NCBI RefSeq assembly: GCF_040543805.1
Contig: NZ_JBEUMS010000002.1
Location: 310,001-374,000, forward strand
DNA from: Arcicella rosea
Lineage (GTDB): Bacteria > Bacteroidota > Bacteroidia > Cytophagales > Spirosomataceae
DNA: 64,000 bases
Reading direction: 5' to 3'
Every line of letters starts with the position of its first letter. Within the stretch, counting starts at the first letter, position 1. A program made the position numbers and the translations under genes. The notes beneath the pieces are model-generated. The model was given only the letters and a program-made list of their open reading frames with translations. It was not told the DNA's origin and searched no databases. Shown in pieces: positions 18,333-27,334 of this stretch.

Positions 18333-18752
18333 ATGAAAAAATACCTCTTCACATTCGCCCTTTTACTTTCAGCAGTTTTGAGCAATGCACAAACAGCAAG
18401 TCACCAAGTTTATACTCAAAAAACAGCCAATAAAATCACTGTTGATACAAAATTGAGTAAGAAAATTTTGAAAGAAATTCAGAAAGGGAAGGCTTATTTA
18501 GTAGATGTCCGCACGCCAGAAGAGTACAGTACAAAACATTTAAAGTACGCTCAAAATATAAATATTCGTTCCGAAAAATTTTCTGAAGAAATTCAGAAAT
18601 TAGATAAGTCAAAGAAGATTTATTTGTATTGTCGTTCGGGAAACAGAAGTGGAAAAGCCGCTGATACTTTACAAACTTTTGGCTATCAATTGGGCTATAA
18701 TATCGGAGGTTTAGATAGTCTTCTCACAAAAGGTTTACCCGCAGAAAAATAA
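18333..18752 (+). CDS. Exported rhodanese-domain protein
   Basis: The 139-residue product has a signal peptide ending at SNAQ (residue 20) and one rhodanese domain. It includes LVDVRTPEEY at residues 56-65 and the active-site loop CRSGNRSG with the sulfur-carrying cysteine C100. Rhodaneses move sulfane sulfur between thiosulfate or persulfides and acceptors; here the enzyme would act outside the inner membrane. The gene stops one base before the following sulfatase starts (TAA, one A, ATG), so the two are translationally linked. A periplasmic sulfur carrier tied to a sulfatase is notable in a locus that also encodes sulfur storage. Confidence 0.88.
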   Translation: MKKYLFTFALLLSAVLSNAQTASHQVYTQKTANKITVDTKLSKKILKEIQKGKAYLVDVRTPEEYSTKHLKYAQNINIRSEKFSEEIQKLDKSKKIYLYCRSGNRSGKAADTLQTFGYQLGYNIGGLDSLLTKGLPAEK

Positions 18753-18753
18753 A

Positions 18754-20325
18754 ATGCTCAAGAAAATTCTAAGCGTAGGGCTTTTATTGACCTCAACTTT
18801 CCAACCATTGTTGGCTCAAAAAAAACAGCCAAATATTGTTGTTATCCTAGCCGATGATTTAGGTTTTTCGGACATTGGAGCATTTGGCGCTGAAATCAAA
18901 ACACCCAATTTAGACAAATTGGCAAATAATGGTCTCATTATCAAACAGTTTTATAATGCGGGTCGTTGCTGTCCTTCACGTGCTTCTTTGCTTACGGGTT
19001 TGTATTCACACCAAGCTGGTATTGGCGATATGGTACAAGACAAAGGTTTTCCTGCCTATCAAGGTTATCTCAACGAAAATTGTATCACCATCGGACAAGC
19101 CTTAAAACAAGCTGGCTATTCTACAATAGTTTCAGGAAAATGGCATGTTGGTTTAGTGCCTTCAGCTTGGGCAGTGAATCGAGGTTTTGATGAATCTTTT
19201 ACTTTGCAAAATAACGGAAGTAGCTACTTTAATTCTCAACCACTGTACAACGATGGCAGAACGGTTACTTTTTTGGAAGGAAATAAAGAAATTATTCGGA
19301 ACGATACTGCTAAATATCTCACGCAAGCCATCACCGATTTTGCCATCAATGCTTTAGATAAACAGCATAAAAACCAAAAGCCATTTTTTCTGTATTTGGC
19401 TTATAATGCTCCGCATTGGCCAATTCAAGCTTTGCCCGAAGACATTGCTAAATACAAAGGAAAATACTTGAAAGGTTGGGATGATTTAAGAACCACACGT
19501 TTGAAAAAACTACAAGCCTTGGGTATTATTGATAAAAATTGGGAACTCTCCAATCGTTTTGAAAATGTGCCTGATTGGCATAAACTCAGTGCCGAAGAAA
19601 AAGAAAAATGGGATACACGCATGGCAATTTATGCTGCTATGATTGACCGAATGGACGCAGGAATCGGGGAAGTTTTGCAGAAAATAAAAGCACTTGGTGA
19701 AGAAAACAATACCATTATCTTCTTTCTTTCCGACAACGGAGGAAGTGCGGACGATGTGAAAAATTGGAATTATGTAACGCAAAAAAACGGAGAAGCTGGT
19801 TCGGTTGCTTCGATAGATAGTTACGAAAGTCCTTGGGGAAATGCCAGCAACACGCCTTTTAAATTATTCAAGAAGAATACTCACGAAGGCGGAATTGCTT
19901 CACCATTTATTGCTTATTTCCCAAATCATATCAAAGCAGGAAGTAAAAGTAACCGTCCAAGCCATTTGATTGATATTTTTCCAACGGTGTTGGATTATGC
20001 AGGTGTTCAATACCCAAGTACTTTTAACGGAAAAAAACTTACGCCATTAGAAGGAGTCAGTCTGAAAAATGAATTGGAAGGCAAACAAAGTAAACCCCAC
20101 GAAGCACTCTTTTGGGAACATGAAGGCAGTCGGGCGATTAGAAAAGGAAATTGGAAAGCCATTGCCGAAAATAACCAAGCTTGGGAGTTATACAATATTG
20201 CAGAAGACAGAACAGAAACCAAAAATTTAGCAGAAAACCATCCTAAAATACTACAAGAACTCATCACAGCACACGAGGTTTGGTCGAAAAAAGTAGGTGT
20301 TCAAGATTGGAATAAAATCAAATAA
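18754..20325 (+). CDS. Exported arylsulfatase with CCPSR maturation motif
   Basis: The 523-residue product has a signal peptide ending near residue 22 (PLLAQ). Metal-binding DD occurs at 34-35. The motif is C72-C73-P-S-R, in which C72 fits the formylglycine position and C73 is the variable residue. GKWHVG and LSDNGGSADD complete the site. Such CCPSR forms occur in arylsulfatase groups with bulky substrates. The gene is coupled to the rhodanese gene upstream and is followed by an intrinsic terminator. Confidence 0.93.
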   Translation: MLKKILSVGLLLTSTFQPLLAQKKQPNIVVILADDLGFSDIGAFGAEIKTPNLDKLANNGLIIKQFYNAGRCCPSRASLLTGLYSHQAGIGDMVQDKGFPAYQGYLNENCITIGQALKQAGYSTIVSGKWHVGLVPSAWAVNRGFDESFTLQNNGSSYFNSQPLYNDGRTVTFLEGNKEIIRNDTAKYLTQAITDFAINALDKQHKNQKPFFLYLAYNAPHWPIQALPEDIAKYKGKYLKGWDDLRTTRLKKLQALGIIDKNWELSNRFENVPDWHKLSAEEKEKWDTRMAIYAAMIDRMDAGIGEVLQKIKALGEENNTIIFFLSDNGGSADDVKNWNYVTQKNGEAGSVASIDSYESPWGNASNTPFKLFKKNTHEGGIASPFIAYFPNHIKAGSKSNRPSHLIDIFPTVLDYAGVQYPSTFNGKKLTPLEGVSLKNELEGKQSKPHEALFWEHEGSRAIRKGNWKAIAENNQAWELYNIAEDRTETKNLAENHPKILQELITAHEVWSKKVGVQDWNKIK

Positions 20326-20331
20326 ATAATT

Positions 20332-20372
20332 GTCCTTTATGATTTATTTGATTATAAAGGACGATTGTTTTT
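20332..20372 (+). terminator. Intrinsic terminator after sulfatase
   Basis: GTCCTTTAT (20332-20340) pairs with ATAAAGGAC (20354-20362). The stem can be extended by AAT/ATT after a one-base mismatch, and GTTTTT follows. It closes the rhodanese-sulfatase unit. Confidence 0.85.
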
Positions 20373-20616
20373 CAAATCAGTACCTTCTCTATTGACAATA
20401 TCAATACAAAAATTTTAATTAAATACTCTCATCAAAGCTGAAATCTTAAAGGCTATATTTTCAAAAAAACTCTTTTAACATCTTCTAAAACTTATAATAA
20501 AACTCCTTAAACTTAGTAGACTAAAGGCAAATTCCCTTCAAATTCCACACTATTTATTCAATAAAATATTTGAATTGCACAATTAAAAATGAATTAATAA
20601 AATATTTTAAAAAGTA

Positions 20617-20648
20617 CTTGTCTGAAAAATTTACAGATTATACATTTG
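20617..20648 (+). promoter_or_regulatory. Bacteroidota-type promoter for susC
   Basis: The -33 box CTTG (20617-20620) and a perfect -7 box TACATTTG (20641-20648, consensus TAnnTTTG) are separated by 20 bp. Transcription would start near 20655, giving a long leader of about 200 nt before the susC start. Confidence 0.8.
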
Positions 20649-20650
20649 CC

Positions 20651-20665
20651 CCATAAGTTTTATAG
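20651..20665. promoter_or_regulatory. CTAT-N7-ATAG operator candidate at susC start site (CCAT variant)
   Basis: CCAT-N7-ATAG begins two bases after the -7 box, which is nearly the same position as in the promoters at 27275, 29281 and 38845. One half-site base differs (CCAT for CTAT). A protein bound here would cover the transcription start, which fits repression. Confidence 0.55.
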
Positions 20666-20857
20666 AGTAGTTACAAATGTGTCAATATTACACTTTACGA
20701 AACTTATTTTTCCTTACATATTTAATATCATAATACCCATGAAGACTTAGCGCTTTTTAGTGCTAACGAACCTAAACATTTGGCAAATCGACGCAACATC
20801 ACAAAAAATGATGGGAGGAAAAGTATTTGTCAAATTTAAAATTTAAACAAAAAAGTT

Positions 20858-23800
20858 ATGGATCAACACAAACAATGGAAACAAAATTTACGGAAACTTC
20901 AAGTCCTTTTTTCCATCCTTTTAGTCTCAATGAGTACATGCTCACAGAGTTTTGCTCAAAAGCCTACAAAATCTAGCGAACAAGTAATATCAGGAATTAT
21001 TAGAGATGAAAAAGGCGATATTTTACCCGGAGTAAACGTAATCATTAAAGGAACACAAAGAGGTGTTTCTTCTAATCAAGATGGGAAATATTCGATTTCT
21101 GTCAGTGCAAAAGATGCTTCTTTGATTTATTCTTTCGTCGGTTATTTACCACAAGAAGTAAAAATCAATAACCAATCTACAATTAATGTTTCACTACAAC
21201 CCGAAGCAAAATCTTTAGATGAAGTAGTTGTAATTGGTTACGGCACACAAAAAGCTAGTGACATTACTGGCTCGGTGGTATCTTTTGATGCAAAACATTT
21301 AGAAGAAAAACCGATTGGTAGAATCGAACAAGCACTTGTCGGACAAATGGCTGGAGTACAAGTAAAACAACAAACAGGTTTACCCGGAACAGGTTTAAGT
21401 ATTGTAGTCCGTGGAACGGGTTCTATCAATGCAGGTTCTGAACCACTTTATGTAGTGGATGGATTTCCTTTGGATATTGCTGGACAAAGCTCAGATGGAA
21501 GTATCGGAACGAGCCCACTCGCAAATTTAAGTGCTAACGATATTGAGAGTATTCAAGTACTAAAAGATGCTGCTGCGGGCGCAATCTATGGTTCTCGTGC
21601 TGCCAATGGTGTTGTATTGATTACGACTAAAAGAGGAAAATCTGGTAAGTTGAAAATAAGTTTAAACACCAATACTGGCATTAGCAGTGTTGCTAAAAAA
21701 TTGGATATTTTAAGTGCAGAAGAATGGGTTGGCGTAGCCACAGAAGTAGCAAATACAAACTGGATTCGTTCGGGAACTGGACGCACAGCCGACCAAACGA
21801 ATGACCAACGTAGAGCAATATTAGGATTAAAAGCAGGTGAGTACAATACTTCATATATGCCAGACGAACGTTGGTCGCAAGAGGGGCATCCGGGTTTAAC
21901 TTATGTTGATTGGCAAGATGCTATTTACAGAAAAGCGGCTTTCCAAAACTATCAATTATCAGCAACTGGCGGTACTGAAAATGTGAGTTATTTCTTTTCA
22001 GGAAACTACTTGAATCAACAAGCTACTTTGGTCAATACAGATTTTAAAAGTTATGGTGTACGTGCTAATATCGAAGCAAAAGCAAACAAAAAATTGAAAT
22101 TTGGCATCAATCTAGCACCAACTTATTCTGAAAATAATACGCCACAAGGCGACGGAAAAGATAGTCCAATTATGAATATCGCCGCTATTTCTCCAGTCGT
22201 AGAAGCAAATGCAGGTTTGAATACAGGTGCTGGTGAGTTTTCAACTTATACTTGGAGTAGCCCTCGATTGGTAAGTCCTTATGCGATTTTGAATAATTCA
22301 ATCGGATTAACAAAAAATACTCGTCTCTTAACTTCGGTTTATGCTGAATATTACATTTTGCCAAGTTTGTTTGCCAAAACAACCATCAATTATGACGACG
22401 TAAATCAGCAAACAAAAAAATATGTTTCTGATTATGTAGCAGTTGGTGGCGCTGCTGAACGAATTACCAATCCTGGAAAAAATGCAAGTGGTTCGTATGG
22501 AGGTTACAGAAAACAAAACTTTGTAAACGAAAACACCTTGAATTTTATCAAGACTTTCGATAAAGTACATAATGTTTCGGCTGTGGCTGGGGTATCATTC
22601 AATTCAGTTCATGGAGAATCTTTCAACATCAATACTGCTGGTGGTTTTGCCAATAATATCGTGAACACGATTAGCAATGCAATTCCAAATGCTGCTGGAG
22701 TAACGGTTACAGGTTCAACGAGTGAAAACAACAATACTCTTTTTTCATATTATGGAAGAATCCAATACGATTATTCAGGTAAGTATTTAATTACAGGAAG
22801 TATTCGTCGTGATGCTTCTTCAAAATTTGGTATCAATAACCAATGGGGAACTTTCCCGTCGGCATCAATCGGTTGGAGAATTTCACAAGAATCATTCTTG
22901 AAAGATATAAAAGAAATTAGCGATTTGAAATTGCGTTTTAGCTGGGGGAAATCGGGTAATAATAATATCGGAAATTATAGTGCAATTCCTACTTTGTCTG
23001 GTACTTCATATAATTTCGGCGGAAATACGCCTACTGTTGCAAGCGGACAAGTATCAGCAGGTTTGGCGAATCCGAACTTGAAATGGGAAACTTCTAATAC
23101 TTATGATTTAGGTTTTGATGCAGCTTTCTTCAACAATCGCCTTAATCTTTCTTTTGATGCTTATACCAAGAAAAGTACAGATTTGTTGTTGAATCTCCCT
23201 GTTTTGGCAGCAAGTGGTTTCTCGACTAGCTTACAAAATATTGGTTCTGTAAAAAACCAAGGAATTGAATTAGGCATTACTTCAAGGAATATCGTAACGC
23301 CTGATTTCCAATGGAGTACAAATGCCAACATTGCTTTCAATAAAAACGAAGTAATTTCTTTGAATGCAGATGGCTCTCCTATTTATATTCCTTCGGCATA
23401 TAGCGGAAGTAATGCGCCTTATATTTTACAGCCGGGTTTACCAATGTTTAGTTATTATGTAACAAAATCAATTGGAGTCTTAACGCAAGCTGATTTGGAT
23501 GACCCGAAAGTTGCTAAAATCAGAAACCAAACTGTTGGCGACACAAAGTATTTTGATGCGAACGGCGATGGCGTAATTAATGCAAACGATAGAGTAGTTT
23601 ATGGACAACCCAATCCAAAATATACTTGGGGTGTCACTAACAATTTCAAATACAAAAATTTTGATTTGAGCGTACAAGTATATGGGCAAGTTGGCGGTTC
23701 AATTCTTTCATATTTTGGTCGTGCTATTGATTTCAGCGGAAGTACAACCGCTAATATTTTAGGAATTTGGAGAGAAAGATGGACACCAGAAAATCAAAAT

Positions 23801-24127
23801 TATGATGCTCCTCGTGGAAAACTAGCAAGTACTTATACTGTTCCACAAGTAACATCCGACTGGGTTTATTCAACTGATTTTATCCGTATTCAAAATATTA
23901 CTTTTGGTTATAATCTCAGAGATTTAGCAAAATCTGGCGTATTCTCTTCTGCTCGTGTTTATGTAGCTTTACAAAACTGGTTTAACCACGATAATTACCG
24001 TGGTGGCGTAAACCCAGAAGCCCAAAACACCAATGTAAGTGGAAATGGGAGTTATCCAATTCCGGGCGATTACGGTGCAATGCCATTGAGCAAAACTGCT
24101 TCTGTAGGTATTAATCTTACTTTTTAA
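20858..24127 (+). CDS. SusC/RagA-family TonB-linked outer-membrane transporter
   Basis: The 1089-residue product has a signal peptide ending near residue 34 (QSFAQ). A carboxypeptidase-regulatory-like domain follows (ISGIIRDEKGDILPGVNVIIKG), then the SusC signature EVVVIGYGTQK. The plug contains IRI/VVRGTGSINAGSEPLYVVDG and IQVLKDAAAGAIYGSRAANGV. The barrel ends with VGINLTF. It is paired with the susD gene 26 bp downstream. It has its own promoter and a candidate operator of the same type as the sulfur cluster, so its ligand may be a sulfur-containing molecule. Confidence 0.96.
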   Translation: MDQHKQWKQNLRKLQVLFSILLVSMSTCSQSFAQKPTKSSEQVISGIIRDEKGDILPGVNVIIKGTQRGVSSNQDGKYSISVSAKDASLIYSFVGYLPQEVKINNQSTINVSLQPEAKSLDEVVVIGYGTQKASDITGSVVSFDAKHLEEKPIGRIEQALVGQMAGVQVKQQTGLPGTGLSIVVRGTGSINAGSEPLYVVDGFPLDIAGQSSDGSIGTSPLANLSANDIESIQVLKDAAAGAIYGSRAANGVVLITTKRGKSGKLKISLNTNTGISSVAKKLDILSAEEWVGVATEVANTNWIRSGTGRTADQTNDQRRAILGLKAGEYNTSYMPDERWSQEGHPGLTYVDWQDAIYRKAAFQNYQLSATGGTENVSYFFSGNYLNQQATLVNTDFKSYGVRANIEAKANKKLKFGINLAPTYSENNTPQGDGKDSPIMNIAAISPVVEANAGLNTGAGEFSTYTWSSPRLVSPYAILNNSIGLTKNTRLLTSVYAEYYILPSLFAKTTINYDDVNQQTKKYVSDYVAVGGAAERITNPGKNASGSYGGYRKQNFVNENTLNFIKTFDKVHNVSAVAGVSFNSVHGESFNINTAGGFANNIVNTISNAIPNAAGVTVTGSTSENNNTLFSYYGRIQYDYSGKYLITGSIRRDASSKFGINNQWGTFPSASIGWRISQESFLKDIKEISDLKLRFSWGKSGNNNIGNYSAIPTLSGTSYNFGGNTPTVASGQVSAGLANPNLKWETSNTYDLGFDAAFFNNRLNLSFDAYTKKSTDLLLNLPVLAASGFSTSLQNIGSVKNQGIELGITSRNIVTPDFQWSTNANIAFNKNEVISLNADGSPIYIPSAYSGSNAPYILQPGLPMFSYYVTKSIGVLTQADLDDPKVAKIRNQTVGDTKYFDANGDGVINANDRVVYGQPNPKYTWGVTNNFKYKNFDLSVQVYGQVGGSILSYFGRAIDFSGSTTANILGIWRERWTPENQNYDAPRGKLASTYTVPQVTSDWVYSTDFIRIQNITFGYNLRDLAKSGVFSSARVYVALQNWFNHDNYRGGVNPEAQNTNVSGNGSYPIPGDYGAMPLSKTASVGINLTF

Positions 24128-24153
24128 TTCACGTAATTACACGTTTTATAGTC

Positions 24154-25635
24154 ATGAAAAAAACAATATATATAGCACTTAGCGCTGTCATCTTGGGGCT
24201 TACTTCCTGCGAAGATCAGCTCGACCAGAAACCAGTTTCAAGTACCACAGCAGAAAGTTTTTATACAAATACCAATGATTTTACACAAGCCGTCAATGGT
24301 GTTTATAGTAAATTAACTTCTTATCCAAGTCAAGTACTTTGGTTAGGTGAAATGCGTAGCGATAACCTAAATGTATTACACGATGGTAACCGTGACTGGC
24401 AAGGAATCAATGATTTCTCTCCAAATATCACCACAACAGGTTTTATCGCCAGCGCTTGGAATGACAATTTCAACGGAATTTTCAATGCCAATTCAGTTTT
24501 ACAGGCATTAGAAACTAAAGGAAGTATTATTACAGATGCTACTTTACGTTCAAGATTTACAGCCGAAACACGTTTTCTGAGAGCTTTCTATTACTTTCAA
24601 TTAGTGCGTACTTTCGGAAAAGTACCTTTGGTAGAAAAGCCTTTAACAGCCGCAGAAGTAGAATCTGTACCTAGAAGTGCTGTAGCAGATATTTATAAAT
24701 TGATTATTGCAGATTTAGAATTTGCGGTACAAAATCTTCCTGCATCTTACACAGGTGTTAATGTTGGTCGTGCTACAAACAATGCTGCAAAAGGTTTATT
24801 AGGTTTGGTTTATCTAACTCGCTCAGGAACAACGTATAATATTGAAGGTGCAGGCTTAAATAGCAACGAATACGATAAAGCACTTTCGCTTTTTAATGAA
24901 GTAATTGCGAGTAATCAATACCAATTATTACCAAATTATTCTTCGGTTTTTGCTTATGACAACGAAAATAATAAAGAAGTAATTTTTGATGTACAGTTTA
25001 TGAGTTCTTCGAATGGTGCTGGTTTTCCAAGTCATCTTGCTCCAGTTGCTTTTTGGACGGGACAAGGAATTTCAAACGCTTATGGTAATGGTTATGGCGC
25101 AAGTAACTTTAATATTTCTAAAGAACTTAAAACTTCGTACTTAACTAATTCGTCGGATGTAAGAAATGCTTTCAATATCCAATTATCTTACTCTCAGCCT
25201 TTTATCAAGAAATATATTGATGTGGCAAAAAGAGGTACAAATGGAAGAGATTGGTCTATCAATTTTATCGTTTTGCGTTATGCGGATATTCTTTTATTGA
25301 AAGCAGAAGCCATTTTAAAAGGAGCAAAAGGCACGCAAACCGAAGTAGATGCTTTGGTGAATCAAGTAAGAAATCGTGCAGGATTACCAAGTATTTTGAA
25401 CGTTACTTTTGATACTTTATTGGAAGAAAGACGCAAAGAATTTTTAGGAGAAGGCACCCGTTGGAACGATTTAGTTCGTTCTGGAAATGCTGTTACTAAA
25501 ATGAATTCTTGGATAAAAAATGATGGAATTCTAACAATCAATGCCGTAACATCCGACTTTTTGATTTATCCAGTGCCTGCCACTGAAATAGGAACAAAAG
25601 TAGGGCTGTATCAACAAAACCCTGGGTATAATTAA
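24154..25635 (+). CDS. SusD/RagB-family outer-membrane lipoprotein
   Basis: The 493-residue partner of the SusC encoded just upstream has a lipoprotein signal (LGLTSCEDQ, cysteine at residue 19). The SusD landmarks are present: ETRFLRAFYYFQLVR, AAKGLLGLVYL, RYADILLLKAEAIL, NQVRNRAGLP, LEERRKEFLGEGTRWNDL and FLIYPVPATEI. It begins 26 bp after susC and ends before a strong terminator, so susCD forms a closed unit. The sulfatase 86 bp downstream may be expressed by partial read-through. Confidence 0.94.
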   Translation: MKKTIYIALSAVILGLTSCEDQLDQKPVSSTTAESFYTNTNDFTQAVNGVYSKLTSYPSQVLWLGEMRSDNLNVLHDGNRDWQGINDFSPNITTTGFIASAWNDNFNGIFNANSVLQALETKGSIITDATLRSRFTAETRFLRAFYYFQLVRTFGKVPLVEKPLTAAEVESVPRSAVADIYKLIIADLEFAVQNLPASYTGVNVGRATNNAAKGLLGLVYLTRSGTTYNIEGAGLNSNEYDKALSLFNEVIASNQYQLLPNYSSVFAYDNENNKEVIFDVQFMSSSNGAGFPSHLAPVAFWTGQGISNAYGNGYGASNFNISKELKTSYLTNSSDVRNAFNIQLSYSQPFIKKYIDVAKRGTNGRDWSINFIVLRYADILLLKAEAILKGAKGTQTEVDALVNQVRNRAGLPSILNVTFDTLLEERRKEFLGEGTRWNDLVRSGNAVTKMNSWIKNDGILTINAVTSDFLIYPVPATEIGTKVGLYQQNPGYN

Positions 25636-25653
25636 ACATTTCTTGTCTTTAAG

Positions 25654-25687
25654 AACATACGTAGTAATTCAGTTTGCTACGTATGTT
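25654..25687 (+). terminator. Intrinsic terminator after susCD
   Basis: A perfect 11-bp stem pairs AACATACGTAG (25654-25664) with CTACGTATGTT (25677-25687). The loop is 12 nt and TTTGTTTT follows. Confidence 0.92.
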
Positions 25688-25721
25688 TTTGTTTTATAGG
25701 TAATCTAAAAGTAGCATCATC

Positions 25722-27170
25722 ATGCAAAAAATCATATTAGCTGTCGCCTTGCTGTTCACACAAGCAGTTACTTTATTGGCACAAAAAAATAAACAAAAAT
25801 CAAATGATACTCGCCCGAATATCATCTTCATTTTAGCGGATGATTTGGGTTATGGCGACATCGCTATCAACGGACAAAAACTTATCAAAACTCCCAATAT
25901 TGATAAATTAGCCAAGCAAGGTGTTCGTTTTACGCAATTTTATGCGGGAACAAGTGTTTGTGCGCCATCACGTTCTTCGCTATTGACAGGGCAACATACG
26001 GGACATACTTATATCCGTGGCAACAAAGGTGTTGACCCAGAAGGACAAGAACCAATTGCTGATTCTGTGCGCACGGTGGCTGAAATTCTTCAAAAAGCAG
26101 GTTATCAAACTGGTGCTTTTGGTAAATGGGGACTAGGACCAGTTGGTTCGGAAGGAGATCCTAACAAACAGGGTTTTGATCAATTCTTTGGTTATAATTG
26201 CCAAACGTTAGCACACCGTTATTACCCAAATCATTTATGGCAAAATGGTCAGAAAATCGTATTGGAAGCCAATAAAAATCTGATTGAAAATAAAGAATAT
26301 GCCCCAGATATTATTCAAAAAAAGGCATTGGAGTTTGTTGATAACAGAGTAAAAGACAAACCATTTTTTTTATTTTTACCTTATATTTTGCCACATGCTG
26401 AATTACTTGTTCCTAACGATAGCATCTTGGAATATTATAAAAAACATTTCAATGAAAAGCCATATAAGGGAAATGATTATGGTTTAAAAGCCACAAAAGG
26501 TGGTTATACTTCGCAAGAATATCCACATGCGACTTTCGCTGCAATGGTTAGCCGACTTGATTTATATGTCGGTCAAATTCTTGAAAAATTAAAGCAAGAA
26601 GGCTTAGATAAAAATACTTTGGTGATTTTCACAAGTGATAACGGCCCACACAAAGAAGGTGGTGCTGACCCTGTTTTCTTTAACAGTGGCGGTGGTTTCA
26701 GAGGCGTAAAACGAGATTTGTATGAAGGTGGAATTCGTGAACCATTCATCGCTCGTTGGACGAACGTCATCAAACCCAACTCACAGAATAATCATATTGG
26801 TGCTTTTTGGGATATTCTACCCACTTTCGCTGAATTAGCTGGTGTAAAAGCGCCTAAAAATACTGATGGACTTTCATTTGTCCCAACTTTAAAAGGTAAT
26901 AAATCACAAGCAAAACACGCATATCTTTATTGGGAATTTCATGAAAATGGTGGTGTTCAAGCCGTACGACAAGACAATTGGAAAGCCGTAAAATTGAATG
27001 CTTCAGCAAATCCTAAGAATGAAGTAGAATTATATGATTTAGCAAAAGATCCAGCTGAAAGTAAAAATATTGCCAAGCAATTTCCTGAAAAGGCGAAGGA
27101 ATTAGAAGGATTGATGAATTCATCACATGTAGAATCTACTTTATTTCCGTTTGTAAGTCAGAATAAGTAG
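25722..27170 (+). CDS. Exported sulfatase (arylsulfatase A type)
   Basis: The 482-residue product has a signal peptide ending near residue 21 (TLLAQ). DD lies at 40-41, the CAPSR motif begins at C80 and is followed by SSLLTGQHTGHTYIRGN. The second metal site is FTSDNGPHKEGGADP. The GKWGLG form replaces GKWHLG, as in the S1_16-like group. It is the last sulfatase of the island and converges with the minus-strand sulfur cluster. The candidate small RNA on the opposite strand points at its 3' end. Confidence 0.93.
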   Translation: MQKIILAVALLFTQAVTLLAQKNKQKSNDTRPNIIFILADDLGYGDIAINGQKLIKTPNIDKLAKQGVRFTQFYAGTSVCAPSRSSLLTGQHTGHTYIRGNKGVDPEGQEPIADSVRTVAEILQKAGYQTGAFGKWGLGPVGSEGDPNKQGFDQFFGYNCQTLAHRYYPNHLWQNGQKIVLEANKNLIENKEYAPDIIQKKALEFVDNRVKDKPFFLFLPYILPHAELLVPNDSILEYYKKHFNEKPYKGNDYGLKATKGGYTSQEYPHATFAAMVSRLDLYVGQILEKLKQEGLDKNTLVIFTSDNGPHKEGGADPVFFNSGGGFRGVKRDLYEGGIREPFIARWTNVIKPNSQNNHIGAFWDILPTFAELAGVKAPKNTDGLSFVPTLKGNKSQAKHAYLYWEFHENGGVQAVRQDNWKAVKLNASANPKNEVELYDLAKDPAESKNIAKQFPEKAKELEGLMNSSHVESTLFPFVSQNK

Positions 27171-27175
27171 TTTTG

Positions 27176-27289
27176 TAAAAATTTAAGCGACAGCCCGCCA
27201 AAACTAAAGAGAGTCAACCACCGACTTTCCTGAAAGATTTGACAAAGCTGTCGCTTAAATATTAATATTATATCCTATATATTCGATAG
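27176..27289 (-). ncRNA. Candidate structured small RNA with own promoter and terminator
   Basis: No minus-strand gene follows the promoter at 27291-27298, but the short transcript would be highly structured. A perfect 14-bp stem (27181-27194 with 27247-27260) closes a 52-nt loop. Inside it a second helix (27213-27217 with 27239-27243) carries a small hairpin (CTTT/AAAG near 27225-27236). On the minus strand the outer stem is followed by TTTTA, so it also works as a terminator. The -7 box and adjacent operator match those of the sulfur genes. Alternatively, the stem may only be a two-way terminator between convergent genes; the promoter argues against that. Confidence 0.5.
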
Positions 27290-27298
27290 ACAAAGATA
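27275..27298 (-). promoter_or_regulatory. Promoter and CTAT-N7-ATAG operator for candidate small RNA
   Basis: On the minus strand the -7 box is TATCTTTG (27291-27298), a perfect TAnnTTTG. One base later comes the exact dyad at 27275-27289 (CTAT and ATAG arms, 7-nt spacer). The -33 position holds CATG at 20-bp spacing, so that box is weak. The sequence TTTGTCTATCG is identical to the copies at 29281 and 38845. Confidence 0.6.
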
Positions 27299-27334
27299 CA
27301 TATTTTATCTAAAAGAACCATGCAAAATCAAAAA

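Larger units (their letters stand above)
20326..20857. other. 532-bp intergenic region before susC
   Basis: It contains the terminator at 20332, then about 240 bp of AT-rich sequence in which I see nothing. A promoter follows at 20617-20648 and an operator candidate at 20651-20665. The rest is a leader of about 190 nt before the susC ATG at 20858. The leader includes GGGAGGAAAAG about 45 nt before the start. No small gene with convincing features is visible. Confidence 0.7.

Noticed and set aside
27171..27334. Explaining the 27181-27260 stem only as a terminator for the plus-strand sulfatase
   Set aside because: On the + strand the stem is followed by ATATTAATATT rather than a T run, whereas the T-rich tail and a good promoter are on the minus strand. 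It stays possible as a secondary use.
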